This document shows positions 41,171 to 49,538 of a DNA stretch of 64,000 nt, one piece after another (position 1 is the first letter of the stretch; every line of letters starts with the position of its first letter). The notes under the pieces were generated by a model. That model searched no databases. It worked only from the letters and a program-made list of their open reading frames with translations, and had not been told where the DNA came from. The stretch covers positions 1 through 64,000 of the forward strand of contig CAZECN010000014.1 in the NCBI GenBank assembly GCA_964510575.1. Direction: 5' to 3'. The translations under genes were made by a program, and so were the position numbers. This stretch comes from CALKYB01 sp964510575 (GTDB lineage: Bacteria > Bdellovibrionota_C > UBA2361 > SZUA-149 > CALKYB01).

Positions 41171-41227
41171 ATATACTCAACCAGACATGATCAAAAAAGG
41201 CCGAAATTTAAAGTAGGTTGAGTATAT
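41171..41227 (-). repeat. Palindromic element (copy H)
   Basis: Perfect 12-bp arms ATATACTCAACC (41171-41182) and GGTTGAGTATAT (41216-41227), identical to copy B at 10716-10772. The core is inverted (CCGAAATTTAAAGTAGG). It ends 55 bases before the site-2 protease start. Confidence 0.88.
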
Positions 41228-41282
41228 TACTCTATTTCGTCAAATAGACAGGCGAATTAAAAATAATTAATAAGGATCGAGT

Positions 41283-41927
41283 TTGGAACCTCAACAAATA
41301 CTAATTTCCATTGCAGTGCTTTTATTTGCTGTAGTCTTTCATGAGCTAGCTCATGGTTGGGCCGCCTGGAAACTTGGTGACCCGACTGCCAAGGATTTAG
41401 GTAGAATTACTTTCAACCCAATTCCACACATCGACCCATTTATGACTATTTTGTTACCGGCCATGCTAATTTTTAGTGGTTCACCGGTAGTATTTGGGGG
41501 AGCCAAACCAGTCCCCTTTAATCCACGTTATTTCAAAGACCCTAAGTGGGGAACAGTATTAGTGGCAGCTGCTGGACCAGCTAGTAATTTTTTAATTGCC
41601 GGTGTTTCCTTGGCGATTCTCTACCTGGTTTATGCAAGTGGGTTTATTACCAGTTTAGGAATTTCCGGAGCACCTGCTCGATTCATTTATGAGTTTTTCC
41701 AAGCGTCAGTCTTGATTAATGTAATTCTGGCATTTTTCAATCTGTTTCCCGTTCCTCCTTTGGACGGAGGAAGAATAGCAGTAGGACTTTTACCTGATCA
41801 GCTTGGTGAAGCCTTGGCCGGTCTTGAACCTTATGGCCTTTTAATAATCTTTGCTGGACTATACTTCGGTCTAATAGACAAGTATATGTTGTTTGTCATC
41901 CAAAGTGTGTTCTACCTCTTCCCTTAG
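41283..41927 (+). CDS. M50 family site-2 protease-like membrane metallopeptidase
   Basis: A 214-residue membrane protein of the short, SpoIVFB/YwhC-like M50 branch. HELAH in VVFHELAHGWAAWKLGD is the zinc motif, and the third ligand lies in NLFPVPPLDGGR. It has four to six hydrophobic segments and no PDZ or CBS domain. It starts with TTG at 41283-41285 after AAGGA at proper distance. It has a 529-base upstream region filled by palindromic elements. The substrate is unknown; related proteins cleave membrane-bound regulators. Confidence 0.88.
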   Translation: MEPQQILISIAVLLFAVVFHELAHGWAAWKLGDPTAKDLGRITFNPIPHIDPFMTILLPAMLIFSGSPVVFGGAKPVPFNPRYFKDPKWGTVLVAAAGPASNFLIAGVSLAILYLVYASGFITSLGISGAPARFIYEFFQASVLINVILAFFNLFPVPPLDGGRIAVGLLPDQLGEALAGLEPYGLLIIFAGLYFGLIDKYMLFVIQSVFYLFP

Positions 41928-41952
41928 TAAGCTTTTGAAAACACCATTTAGT

Positions 41953-41981
41953 AAAAAAAATCGGGCCTAGGGCCCGATTTT
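41953..41981. terminator. Bidirectional terminator between the site-2 protease and hsp20
   Basis: TCGGGCC (41961-41967), loop TAG, GGCCCGA (41971-41977), with an A-tract on the left and T-tract on the right, so it works for both convergent genes. Confidence 0.92.
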
Positions 41982-42015
41982 TATAGGATAATCCTAGGAT
42001 GTCCTAACCTAAGTA

Positions 42016-42459
42016 CTAGTCAACCTGTATCTTTTTAGGCTGAACCTTCTCTTTCTTAGGAAGAAGTATAGTTAAAACTCCATCCTTACCACTAGCTGAT
42101 ATCTTCTCATCGTCAACCAGTTCTGGAAGAGATAGTCTTCTCAAAAAAGTCCCATGCTTTCTCTCAGACCGGAACAAACTAACATTCTCCTCAGTCTCCT
42201 GCTTTTCTCTTGAGCCCTCAATGGTTAAAACTCCATTCTCAAAAGTAAGCTCAACTTCTTTGGCTGCAACTCCAGGAATATCCACTTCAACTACAAATCG
42301 GTTAGCTTCCTCTCGGATATCAATCGCTGGAACCCAAGTTCCAGCACTAGAGCCAGAAGCAGTGTTAACTACATCTGACAAAGTTCCCTTAAAAAGCTGA
42401 CCTACTTCTTTAGTCAGCTCTTCAAAAACATCAGCTGGCTGATACTTTGAATGAATCAT
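42016..42459 (-). CDS. Small heat-shock protein, Hsp20/alpha-crystallin family
   Basis: A 147-residue ATP-independent holdase. The alpha-crystallin domain spans about residues 40-135: WVPAIDIREEANRFVVEVDIPGV (start), ENGVLTIEGSREKQ (middle) and the end block KDGVLTILLPK. The C-terminal IxI-type anchor is represented by KKIQVD. The frame extends upstream to 42486, but the ATG at 42457-42459 follows GGAGAA and is chosen. No CIRCE or ROSE-like element was recognised in the 206-base upstream region. It likely cooperates with the CbpA-ClpB system. Confidence 0.93.
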   Translation of the reverse strand: MIHSKYQPADVFEELTKEVGQLFKGTLSDVVNTASGSSAGTWVPAIDIREEANRFVVEVDIPGVAAKEVELTFENGVLTIEGSREKQETEENVSLFRSERKHGTFLRRLSLPELVDDEKISASGKDGVLTILLPKKEKVQPKKIQVD

Positions 42460-42665
42460 AATTGTTCTCCTTGTTTGTTGGCACAACTACTCCAGTGGCT
42501 TCCATAAGGGGCCACGCTACCTCTCTCCAGAAGGATAGATGTGCCAGATTAAACTCTGAACGGCCCTTTTTCGCCGTCATTTAAAAGATGTGCACGATTT
42601 TGGCTCTTGGCAAGGGCTCGGAGCGTTTTTTTTATAATTTTATTTAAAGGAAATACTAAGAATTT

Positions 42666-43325
42666 TTAGCCCTCTAAAGCCATAGATAAAACTTCAGCTC
42701 GCTCTTTCTCTCCAAACCCTTCAATTAAGAAGTCAGCGAGCTCGACATCTCTTTTCTTATTGTAGCCATTTAGAAAACCAAAACACTTCATACCCGCAGC
42801 TTGGGCGCTAGCAACTCCTTTTTTACTATCCTCAATAGCGATGCAATTTTCAGCATCGGCATCAATACTAGCAGCTGCGTGAAGATAAATATCTGGAGCA
42901 GGCTTACCTTTTGCACCTACATCATCTGAGCTTACCAAAGAGATAAAAAACTGTTCCAATTCAAATCTCTTCACAGTCATTAATATCCAAGGCTTTGGTG
43001 AAGCAGACGCTACGGCTAGCTGAACTCCTCTACCCTTGAGCTCTGCAATCAAATCTCGACAGCCTTCAAAGATCGAACTTTCTTCTAGATATATTTTCTC
43101 AGCTAGCCCTTCATAATATTTAACCATCTCGGCAAGAGTGACGGTTGCACCATAATCTTCCACCAGCAGCCTGTGAACATCAGTCATACTCATACCAATT
43201 ATTCTTTGCTGGTCTTGCTCAGTCCAACCATCAACCAAGGAGGCTAAAAAACCACTTTGCACTTTCATCCAGTGCAATTGACTGTCGACAATCACTCCGT
43301 CCATATCGAATATTACAGATTTCAC
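42666..43325 (-). CDS. HAD-superfamily phosphatase (beta-phosphoglucomutase/YniC-like)
   Basis: A 219-residue HAD hydrolase. Motif I is FDMDGVIVDS at residues 5-14 (nucleophile Asp and acid/base Asp), motif II is ASASPKPW, and motif III/IV is KGKPAPDIYL with IEDSKKGVASAQAAGM. A helical cap lies between motifs I and II. Sugar-phosphate phosphatases such as YniC or beta-phosphoglucomutase share this layout, so the substrate is uncertain. It is 20 bases downstream of comM. Confidence 0.85.
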   Translation of the reverse strand: MKSVIFDMDGVIVDSQLHWMKVQSGFLASLVDGWTEQDQQRIIGMSMTDVHRLLVEDYGATVTLAEMVKYYEGLAEKIYLEESSIFEGCRDLIAELKGRGVQLAVASASPKPWILMTVKRFELEQFFISLVSSDDVGAKGKPAPDIYLHAAASIDADAENCIAIEDSKKGVASAQAAGMKCFGFLNGYNKKRDVELADFLIEGFGEKERAEVLSMALEG

Positions 43326-43345
43326 TAAAGATTTACCCTACTCAC

Positions 43346-44890
43346 TCAGTTAAACAATTCTGGAGGCATTCTATACCGCACAGCCTCAGCTAGGTAGTCT
43401 AACTTTACATTAGGGTCACCCTTAAGATCTGCAATAGTTCGGGCTAACCTGAGAGTTCTGACATACCCCCTTGAACTCATTTCATATCTTTCAGCTTGTT
43501 TACTTATAAAGCTCTCAGCCTCAGGAGAAAGTTTACAATGTTCATTCAATGCCTTTCCAGACAAAGCGCTATTTCTAGCTGTATTGGATCTATATCTGTC
43601 TTTTTGCAATGAGAGGGCTTTACTCACTCGATCTTTAATCTCTCTGGTTTCAGATTCACCAGAGCCTCCTTTTTGAAGAGTCTTCAACTCTATTGGCCTA
43701 ACCCAAATAAAAATATCTATTCTGTCTAATAGGGGCCCTGAGATTCTTTTGGCGTAACGCTTAATTTCTTGCCTGCTGCATTCACACCTACAGGGCTTTG
43801 AAGAATCTTGCTCATCACGACTTCCAAAATAACCGCAAGGACAAGGGTTCATTGCGGCAATTAGTGTAAAATCTGAAGGAAAACATAGTTGTCTATTAGC
43901 TCGCGATATTAGAATTTCTTTTTTTTCTAAAGGCTGTCTCAATGTCTCCAACACGTTCTTTTTAAATTCAGGAAGTTCATCCAAAAAGAGGACTCCCCTG
44001 TGAGCCAAGCTTATCTCTCCAGCTGAAGGAGTAGACCCTCCGCCAATCAAGCCGGCATAGCTAGTGGTGTGGTGGGGTGCTCGAAAAGGCCGGATTAAAT
44101 TATCACCTTCAATCAATCCCACCGACTCTCTAATTTTACTAACCTCTACTTTTTCATCCAAGGCCAACGGAGGGAGGATTGAACCAATGCGTTCAGCAAG
44201 CATACTTTTTCCAGAACCCGGAGGACCTATCATTAAAACATTATGACCTCCAGCTGCTGCCAGCTCTAGACATCTTTTCGCCGAAAACTGTCCTGCCACA
44301 TCCCCAATACAATTTATAGATTGTTCCCGATCATCATTCACTTTAGACTTGATAGGCTCAGGTTTTTTGCCTTCCCTAAAGTAACTAACAACCTGCCCAA
44401 GGTGTGATACTCCTATCACCTGTTCTGACTCTGTTAGACCAAAAGAACCCAAGGTTTGTCGTTTCAAATAACCTGCGGGTATGATTGTTATCTTTTGTTG
44501 TTCCTCTCCAAGTAAAACTGCAGATAAAGAGCCGGCTAGATCATTGATAGAACCGTCTAGCTTTAACTCTCCAAATGCTAGGTGCTTTCGAATTAACTCT
44601 TTAGGTAGGTGGCCGCAAGCTGCTAGCACGGAAAGAGCAATTGGCAGGTCAAAGCCTGCCCCACGCTTGGGTAAATCAGCCGGACCGAGACTGACGATCA
44701 CCTCTCTATTTGGAAAAGAAAAACCTGTGTTTTCAATTGCACAGCGGATTCTGTCCTTACTCTCTTTTAGAATAGAATCCGGCAGGCCAATTATGGTAAA
44801 TCTTTTGAGACTCCCGATAATTTGGGTTTCTACCTGCACAGGCCAACAATCAACACCAAGCTGAGTTGCACCAAGAATCACTGATGACAT
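43346..44890 (-). CDS. comM: Mg-chelatase-like AAA+ protein ComM/YifB
   Basis: A 514-residue hexameric helicase known in Gram-negatives to promote branch migration during integration of taken-up DNA. It has an N-terminal Lon-S5-like domain (1-170), AAA+ Walker A GPPGSGKSMLAER near 226 and Walker B LFLDELPEF. The Cys-rich zinc-like insert is MNPCPCGYFGS...CRCECS, followed by ISGPLLDRIDI and a C-terminal Mg-chelatase helical domain (SRGYVRTLRLARTIADL). The size is typical. It does not by itself prove competence. Confidence 0.93.
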   Translation of the reverse strand: MSSVILGATQLGVDCWPVQVETQIIGSLKRFTIIGLPDSILKESKDRIRCAIENTGFSFPNREVIVSLGPADLPKRGAGFDLPIALSVLAACGHLPKELIRKHLAFGELKLDGSINDLAGSLSAVLLGEEQQKITIIPAGYLKRQTLGSFGLTESEQVIGVSHLGQVVSYFREGKKPEPIKSKVNDDREQSINCIGDVAGQFSAKRCLELAAAGGHNVLMIGPPGSGKSMLAERIGSILPPLALDEKVEVSKIRESVGLIEGDNLIRPFRAPHHTTSYAGLIGGGSTPSAGEISLAHRGVLFLDELPEFKKNVLETLRQPLEKKEILISRANRQLCFPSDFTLIAAMNPCPCGYFGSRDEQDSSKPCRCECSRQEIKRYAKRISGPLLDRIDIFIWVRPIELKTLQKGGSGESETREIKDRVSKALSLQKDRYRSNTARNSALSGKALNEHCKLSPEAESFISKQAERYEMSSRGYVRTLRLARTIADLKGDPNVKLDYLAEAVRYRMPPELFN

Positions 44891-44907
44891 TTTAGTACCT
44901 TGCCAAA

Positions 44908-45126
44908 TTAACTATGAAAGATGTTTTCTCCGACAAGACTATCTCGTGAGTTACTAGGCATGGTTTCTCCTATAAAGAATGTTTTTACTTCTTTCTGCTT
45001 AAAGTCACATGCTGAGAGAAACGCCTCAACAAGCTCCTTAGGCTTGGTGATACTTGATAGTTTATCGCTGAAATAAGCTAAAGGGCTCAAGGTTTGCTTT
45101 GAAGATTCACTCAACTCTTTCGTCAA
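44908..45126 (-). CDS. Possible small protein upstream of comM
   Basis: An open frame of 72 codons from a TTG at 45124-45126, ending 17 bases before comM. The sequence (SESSKQTLSPLAYFSDKLSS) is soluble-looking and compositionally normal, but no ribosome-binding site or family is visible. It occupies most of an otherwise empty 347-base gap (44891-45237). It could equally be the comM leader. Confidence 0.35.
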   Translation of the reverse strand: MTKELSESSKQTLSPLAYFSDKLSSITKPKELVEAFLSACDFKQKEVKTFFIGETMPSNSRDSLVGENIFHS

Positions 45127-45237
45127 AAACTTATCAGGACAAAATTATCAAATTTGGCTAGCTATTGGTCATTTTAAGAGTCTTCCGCCCTCCTAATGAA
45201 TCAAAATGGTGTGTAAAAATTCAGATTTGGAATAATC

Positions 45238-46434
45238 ATGAAAAAATTAACTGTTCTAATTTTTTGTATTTTAACGGCTTCAATTTCTCAGGCCCAAGTT
45301 AACCCAATGGCTAAAATGACATTGGGTGAACTCAAGGTGAGTCTTTTCAATCTTCGAAGCCAGTATCAAGTCCGAGTTTCACCATCCTACACTGATAGCC
45401 CAGCCCCAACTGACGCAGAGGTTTTTTGGATCAAGAACCCTTCACGATTGGTAATCGATATACCTGGCTACCACCATGCAACAGCAAAAAACGTCCAGAT
45501 TAATTCCTCAGAAATCTCAAGTATGCGCTCCGGAGTACACAAAGATAAAATTAGAATCGTGCTTGACATCAAAGACGGTAGAGAACCCGGCTTTGAGCAA
45601 CGTTTCGATCAATCCACCAGAGGGCTCGTGATCAATACCAGCTTTAACACTGGGAAAGACTTAGTTGATATCAACAACGAATCCTTCCAACCGGCCAAGG
45701 TTGAACAAAGACCAAAGACCAGAGTTGAGCAAAAATCTAAAACAATAGAATTCACTCCAGGGAAAGTCGAAGCTCAACCTAAACCTCCTAGGGTTTCACT
45801 ACCTACCCCAACTAGAAAGGCTAAAGATTCAAAGCTTAATCCTGTAGTAAGAAAAACAGAAAAACCGGTCGAGAAGGTTAAAAACGAACCTTCCATGCGA
45901 AATTTAAAGGAAAAGTTTAAACAAAAAATTCAAAAAACTGAAAATGTAGCAAAGACTGAGCAACAGACTAGCCCTGCAAGAGTCCCTAAACCCTTAAAAC
46001 CAAAAATTAAGCGGACCAATACTGTAGTCAACCAAACTCCAGAATCTCAATCGACTAAGCCTGCTGCAAGGTCAGTCGCTACTAGCTCCTCTTTTACTTT
46101 AAAGGGAATAGATTTTCAGGAAATCAGGGAGGAGAAAACTACCGCAGTTGTTCTAAACGTGAGCTCTTCAGTTAAATACGAAATGAAACAAGCACAAGAC
46201 GACTTATTCGAGCTGAAGCTCAGCAATACCAAGGTTCAGGGTATTGATATCTCTATTCCACACTTCACTCCAGAAGAACTATACCAAGGCTTTGAGGTTG
46301 TGGTGGCAAGGCAGCAAGCTAAAAACGTAGTGGTACGAATCTATACAGATGCTAACACTAAACCTATGGCCTTCCCTAAAGATGGAATACTTTGGATTAA
46401 ACCAGTGCCCCGAGTAACCTCAACAGGGCAATAG
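45238..46434 (+). CDS. Secreted protein with two AMIN domains
   Basis: A 398-residue exported protein: signal peptide KKLTVLIFCILTASISQAQ. An N-terminal AMIN-like domain spans about 30-140 (VRVSPSYT, SRLVIDIPGYHH, RIVLDIKDG). A Lys/Pro/Gln-rich flexible linker spans about 150-285, and a second AMIN-like domain 290-395 (TAVVLNVSSSVKYEM, VVVRIYTDANTKP). AMIN domains bind peptidoglycan or target PilQ and AmiC to the envelope, but no amidase or secretin domain is present. It may be a scaffold. It stands alone on the plus strand. Confidence 0.8.
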   Translation: MKKLTVLIFCILTASISQAQVNPMAKMTLGELKVSLFNLRSQYQVRVSPSYTDSPAPTDAEVFWIKNPSRLVIDIPGYHHATAKNVQINSSEISSMRSGVHKDKIRIVLDIKDGREPGFEQRFDQSTRGLVINTSFNTGKDLVDINNESFQPAKVEQRPKTRVEQKSKTIEFTPGKVEAQPKPPRVSLPTPTRKAKDSKLNPVVRKTEKPVEKVKNEPSMRNLKEKFKQKIQKTENVAKTEQQTSPARVPKPLKPKIKRTNTVVNQTPESQSTKPAARSVATSSSFTLKGIDFQEIREEKTTAVVLNVSSSVKYEMKQAQDDLFELKLSNTKVQGIDISIPHFTPEELYQGFEVVVARQQAKNVVVRIYTDANTKPMAFPKDGILWIKPVPRVTSTGQ

Positions 46435-46485
46435 GAAAATTGTATCAATACTAGATCTAAGAGAAGTAAGGTCGGGCGATGTTAA

Positions 46486-46755
46486 CTACTTTTCACTACC
46501 AACTTTGGTAGCCAAAAGAGAAGTAGCTCTGCTGTCTGACCTTTCGCTACCAATTGAAGTAGAAGAAACCCGATTCTCACGATACTTATCATAATCAAGA
46601 TAAACACCTTTGGTATCGAAATTATAGCGGTCGATTCTTGAAAGAGTGTAGGTCAGACAACTGCCAACAACTATCACAGATAAGAACCATACTACCGCCC
46701 AGCGCTGGTCAGCACCAAAGCTTCCGCAAGGATCTTCTGAGTTTTCTGTTGCCAT
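46486..46755 (-). CDS. Small single-span membrane protein, unknown
   Basis: An 89-residue protein: short acidic N-terminus, one membrane segment at about residues 19-38 (WAVVWFLSVIVVGSCLTYTL) and a polar, Ser/Arg-rich tail. AGGAGA nine bases before the ATG (46753-46755) supports translation. It is on the purF strand, 105 bases downstream of it. No family recognised. Confidence 0.6.
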   Translation of the reverse strand: MATENSEDPCGSFGADQRWAVVWFLSVIVVGSCLTYTLSRIDRYNFDTKGVYLDYDKYRENRVSSTSIGSERSDSRATSLLATKVGSEK

Positions 46756-46860
46756 TATCTATGTCTCCTAAAAACACTTTCTACAGCCTAACTAGACCGA
46801 GTAGGGAGAATACTGCAATACCAAAGGGCTTGCAAACTCCACTTTCCGGCAAAATACTTG

Positions 46861-48237
46861 CTAAGGAACCCCACAGGGATAGTTCTCTGAAAAACAAGCA
46901 TCGCAATAGTTTTCCCGTTTATGTTCTACCGCTCTATACATTCCCTCCACAGAAAGATAAGCGAGCGAATCAGCAGCAATAAACTTGCATATTTCTTCCG
47001 TAGTATTGGAAGAAGCAATTAACTCCTCCTTTGAAGGGGTATCAATCCCGTAGTGACAAGGGCTAATGGTCGGTGGAGAACTAATTCGAAAGTGAACTTC
47101 TTTCACTCCAGCTTGGCGAAGCATAGCTACAATTTTCTTACTGGTAGTACCTCTGACTAAGGAGTCATCTACTAGAACTACTTTCTTCCCTGCCAAGAGT
47201 TTAGCATTTGGGTTGAGTTTAATCTTAACCCCAAAATCTCTAATCGACTGCTGAGGTTCGATGAAAGTTCTTCCCACATAGTGGTTTCTAATCAAACCAA
47301 ACTCTAGCGGTATCTTGGAGCTCTGAGCAAAGCCAAGAGCTGCTGGTACTCCCGAATCAGGAACAGGAATAACATAATCAGCATCTACCGGATGTTCCCC
47401 CGCCAGCTCGGAGCCTAATTGTTTTCGTACGGCGTAAACACTTTTTCCATCTATGACTGAATCAGGTCTAGAAAAATAAACGTATTCAAAAACACAAAGA
47501 GCAGAGCGAGATTTATTATTCTCATCAATTCTAAAGCTTTCCAATTCACCCGAATCAGTTATTCGAAGAACCTCTCCAGGCTCAATCTCACGAACCAGCT
47601 CAGCACCAACTAAGTCAAAGGCACAAGTCTCTGAAGCTACCATATAACCATCGCCTAGCTTACCAAGCGAGAGTGGTCGAACTCCGGCAGGATCTCTCAC
47701 AGCGATAAGGTTTTGCCCAGACTTAACAACTAACGAATAAGCACCTTCAACCTGACGGGCTGCTTCAATCACTCGGTTCACGATGCTTTGCTTGTCTTTC
47801 GCTTTAGCAATTAGGTGTAAAAATGTTTCAGTGTCTGAAGTCGTTGAAAAAATAGAGCCTTCTTTCTCCAACCTGTCACGAATGGAACGCGCATTAACAA
47901 GGTTACCATTATGGGCTATTGAAAAAGAGGAGTTCAAAAAATTTGCTGAAAGAGGCTGAAGGTTAGATTTATCCTTCCTGCCAAAAGTAGCGTAACGTGT
48001 ATGACCTATGGCTAGAGAACCCTCCAAACCAGTTAGCGCCTCTCCAGAAAAGACATCAGCAACTAAGCCCGTGTCACGGTGAGCAAACACCTGCTTCCCG
48101 TTGGTGCTGACTATTCCGGCACCTTCCTGTCCTCGATGCTGCATGGCATAGAGGCCAAGGTAGCAATACTTTGCAGCTTCTGGGACATTGACTACCCCAA
48201 CTACAGCACACTCATCATGGAACTTATCTTCAATCAT
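46861..48237 (-). CDS. purF: Amidophosphoribosyltransferase
   Basis: First committed step of purine synthesis: PRPP plus glutamine to phosphoribosylamine. Cleavage of a nine-residue propeptide would expose the catalytic C10 (HDECAVVG). The Ntn glutaminase half has GHTRYAT and AHNGNLVN, and the PRPP site is VVLVDDSLVRGTT. The C-terminal cysteines (CDACFS, CHYGID) are those of the [4Fe-4S], Bacillus-type enzyme. It is 458 residues long. Its start overlaps the M42 peptidase stop by one base. Confidence 0.95.
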   Translation of the reverse strand: MIEDKFHDECAVVGVVNVPEAAKYCYLGLYAMQHRGQEGAGIVSTNGKQVFAHRDTGLVADVFSGEALTGLEGSLAIGHTRYATFGRKDKSNLQPLSANFLNSSFSIAHNGNLVNARSIRDRLEKEGSIFSTTSDTETFLHLIAKAKDKQSIVNRVIEAARQVEGAYSLVVKSGQNLIAVRDPAGVRPLSLGKLGDGYMVASETCAFDLVGAELVREIEPGEVLRITDSGELESFRIDENNKSRSALCVFEYVYFSRPDSVIDGKSVYAVRKQLGSELAGEHPVDADYVIPVPDSGVPAALGFAQSSKIPLEFGLIRNHYVGRTFIEPQQSIRDFGVKIKLNPNAKLLAGKKVVLVDDSLVRGTTSKKIVAMLRQAGVKEVHFRISSPPTISPCHYGIDTPSKEELIASSNTTEEICKFIAADSLAYLSVEGMYRAVEHKRENYCDACFSENYPCGVP

Positions 48238-49313
48238 TAACTAGGAATAAACGAGGTTTTCGCTTTAATCTCCATTACTGTAGCAGCTATAAGTTCAGCT
48301 GCAGCGTCCAAATCTCTTGTATCACAAACCTCAACTTGGGTGTGCATGTAACGATTTGGCAAACCAATCAGAGCAGTAGCCACTCCATCTCTTGAAATTT
48401 GCATGGCGTTTGCGTCAGTACCTGTAGCACGAGGTGCTGAGAGTGTTTGATATGCTATCTTTTTCTTTTTAGCTGCCGACTTGAGAATCCCTTCCAAAAT
48501 AGGATTCACATTAGCGCCTCTCGCTATTGTTGGACCTTTACCCAGCTTAACGTCACCAACTTTTTTGGGGTTAGCCCCAGGATTATCAGTGGCATGAGTT
48601 ACGTCAACTGCAATACCCACGTCGGGGTCAACGCCATAACAAGACGTTCTAGCTCCTCTAAGACCAATTTCTTCTTGAACGGTACTCACACCAAACAACG
48701 CAACTGGAAAAGATTTCTTTCCCTTTATCTCCTTAGCAACCAAGCGCATGGCTTCCGATACTACATACAGCCCCACTCTATCATCTAGACCTGGTCCAGA
48801 AATTTGATGCTTACCAAGCTTAGTAATCTGAGGTTGATAAACTACCGGATCTCCAACTGAAACAAGTTTCTTTGCTTCCTTACCGTTTTCAGCACCAATA
48901 TCAATCCAAAGATCGTCGAGGTCTAACTTTTTACCCCTGTCAGAGCGGTCAACTAAATGAATAGGCTTATATCCAATAATTGCAGGCAACTCCCCTTTTT
49001 CAGTAAGAATCTTTAAGTGAGTACCTGGAACTACGGTTGGGTCAATTCCTCCAATCGCCTTGAAGTAAATATAACCCCGCTCATCAATGTGAGTGACCAT
49101 CATACCAATCTGGTCACAATGCCCGGCGAGCATGACTCTGACAGAACCTTTGGGGTTCAACACGGCGACCGTGTTCCCATGAACATCGCTGCTAATCTCA
49201 TCAGCAACGCCTTTCATCTTTTTTCGGTAAACCCGCTGGATATCTTGTTCGAACCCAGAAGGAGACGGAGTCATTAGAAGCTGCTCTAGGTATTTGAAAT
49301 TGGCTGATTTCAT
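48237..49313 (-). CDS. M42 family dinuclear-metal aminopeptidase
   Basis: A 358-residue peptidase of the glutamyl/deblocking aminopeptidase family (PepA/FrvX/TET-like). Metal ligands are GHCDQIG, GLDDRVG (bridging Asp), the catalytic Glu pair in VQEEIGLRGA, VDVTHATDNPG and the last His in NRYMHTQVE. These enzymes form dodecameric tetrahedra that trim peptides in the cytoplasm. It is translationally coupled to purF downstream, which is probably a shared-transcript effect and not a pathway link. Confidence 0.9.
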   Translation of the reverse strand: MKSANFKYLEQLLMTPSPSGFEQDIQRVYRKKMKGVADEISSDVHGNTVAVLNPKGSVRVMLAGHCDQIGMMVTHIDERGYIYFKAIGGIDPTVVPGTHLKILTEKGELPAIIGYKPIHLVDRSDRGKKLDLDDLWIDIGAENGKEAKKLVSVGDPVVYQPQITKLGKHQISGPGLDDRVGLYVVSEAMRLVAKEIKGKKSFPVALFGVSTVQEEIGLRGARTSCYGVDPDVGIAVDVTHATDNPGANPKKVGDVKLGKGPTIARGANVNPILEGILKSAAKKKKIAYQTLSAPRATGTDANAMQISRDGVATALIGLPNRYMHTQVEVCDTRDLDAAAELIAATVMEIKAKTSFIPS

Positions 49314-49371
49314 TGCTCTTTTGATTTTAGAACAACTGCCGGCTGCTTATAGCCTGGCAGTCTGTGAAAAC

Positions 49372-49448
49372 TGGAGCGGGCGATGGGATTCGAACCCACG
49401 ACCTCCACCTTGGCAAGGTGGCGTTCTAGCCAGCTGAACTACGCCCGC
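49372..49448 (-). tRNA. tRNA-Gly(GCC)
   Basis: Cloverleaf on the minus strand: acceptor GCGGGCG/CGCCCGC, anticodon stem CCACC/GGTGG with loop TTGCCAA (anticodon GCC), and T arm GTGGG-TTCGAAT-CCCAT. The CCA end is encoded. It lies between the M42 peptidase and aspartate aminotransferase genes. Confidence 0.97.
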
Positions 49449-49538
49449 TCAGGAAAATTGGAGCGACTGATCTAGTTGACCAGCCAGGCACTGTCAAATC
49501 ATTATATCTTGACTATTTACATGCGCCTTAATGTTGTT

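Noticed and set aside
42582..42640. Possible terminator with an eight-T run upstream of hsp20
   Set aside because: The T-run is not preceded by a convincing stem in either orientation; no gene ends near it on the plus strand.
42460..42665. CIRCE or ROSE-type heat-shock element upstream of hsp20
   Set aside because: No TTAGCACTC-N9-GAGTGCTAA repeat, and no anti-Shine-Dalgarno U-rich hairpin close to the start codon was found.
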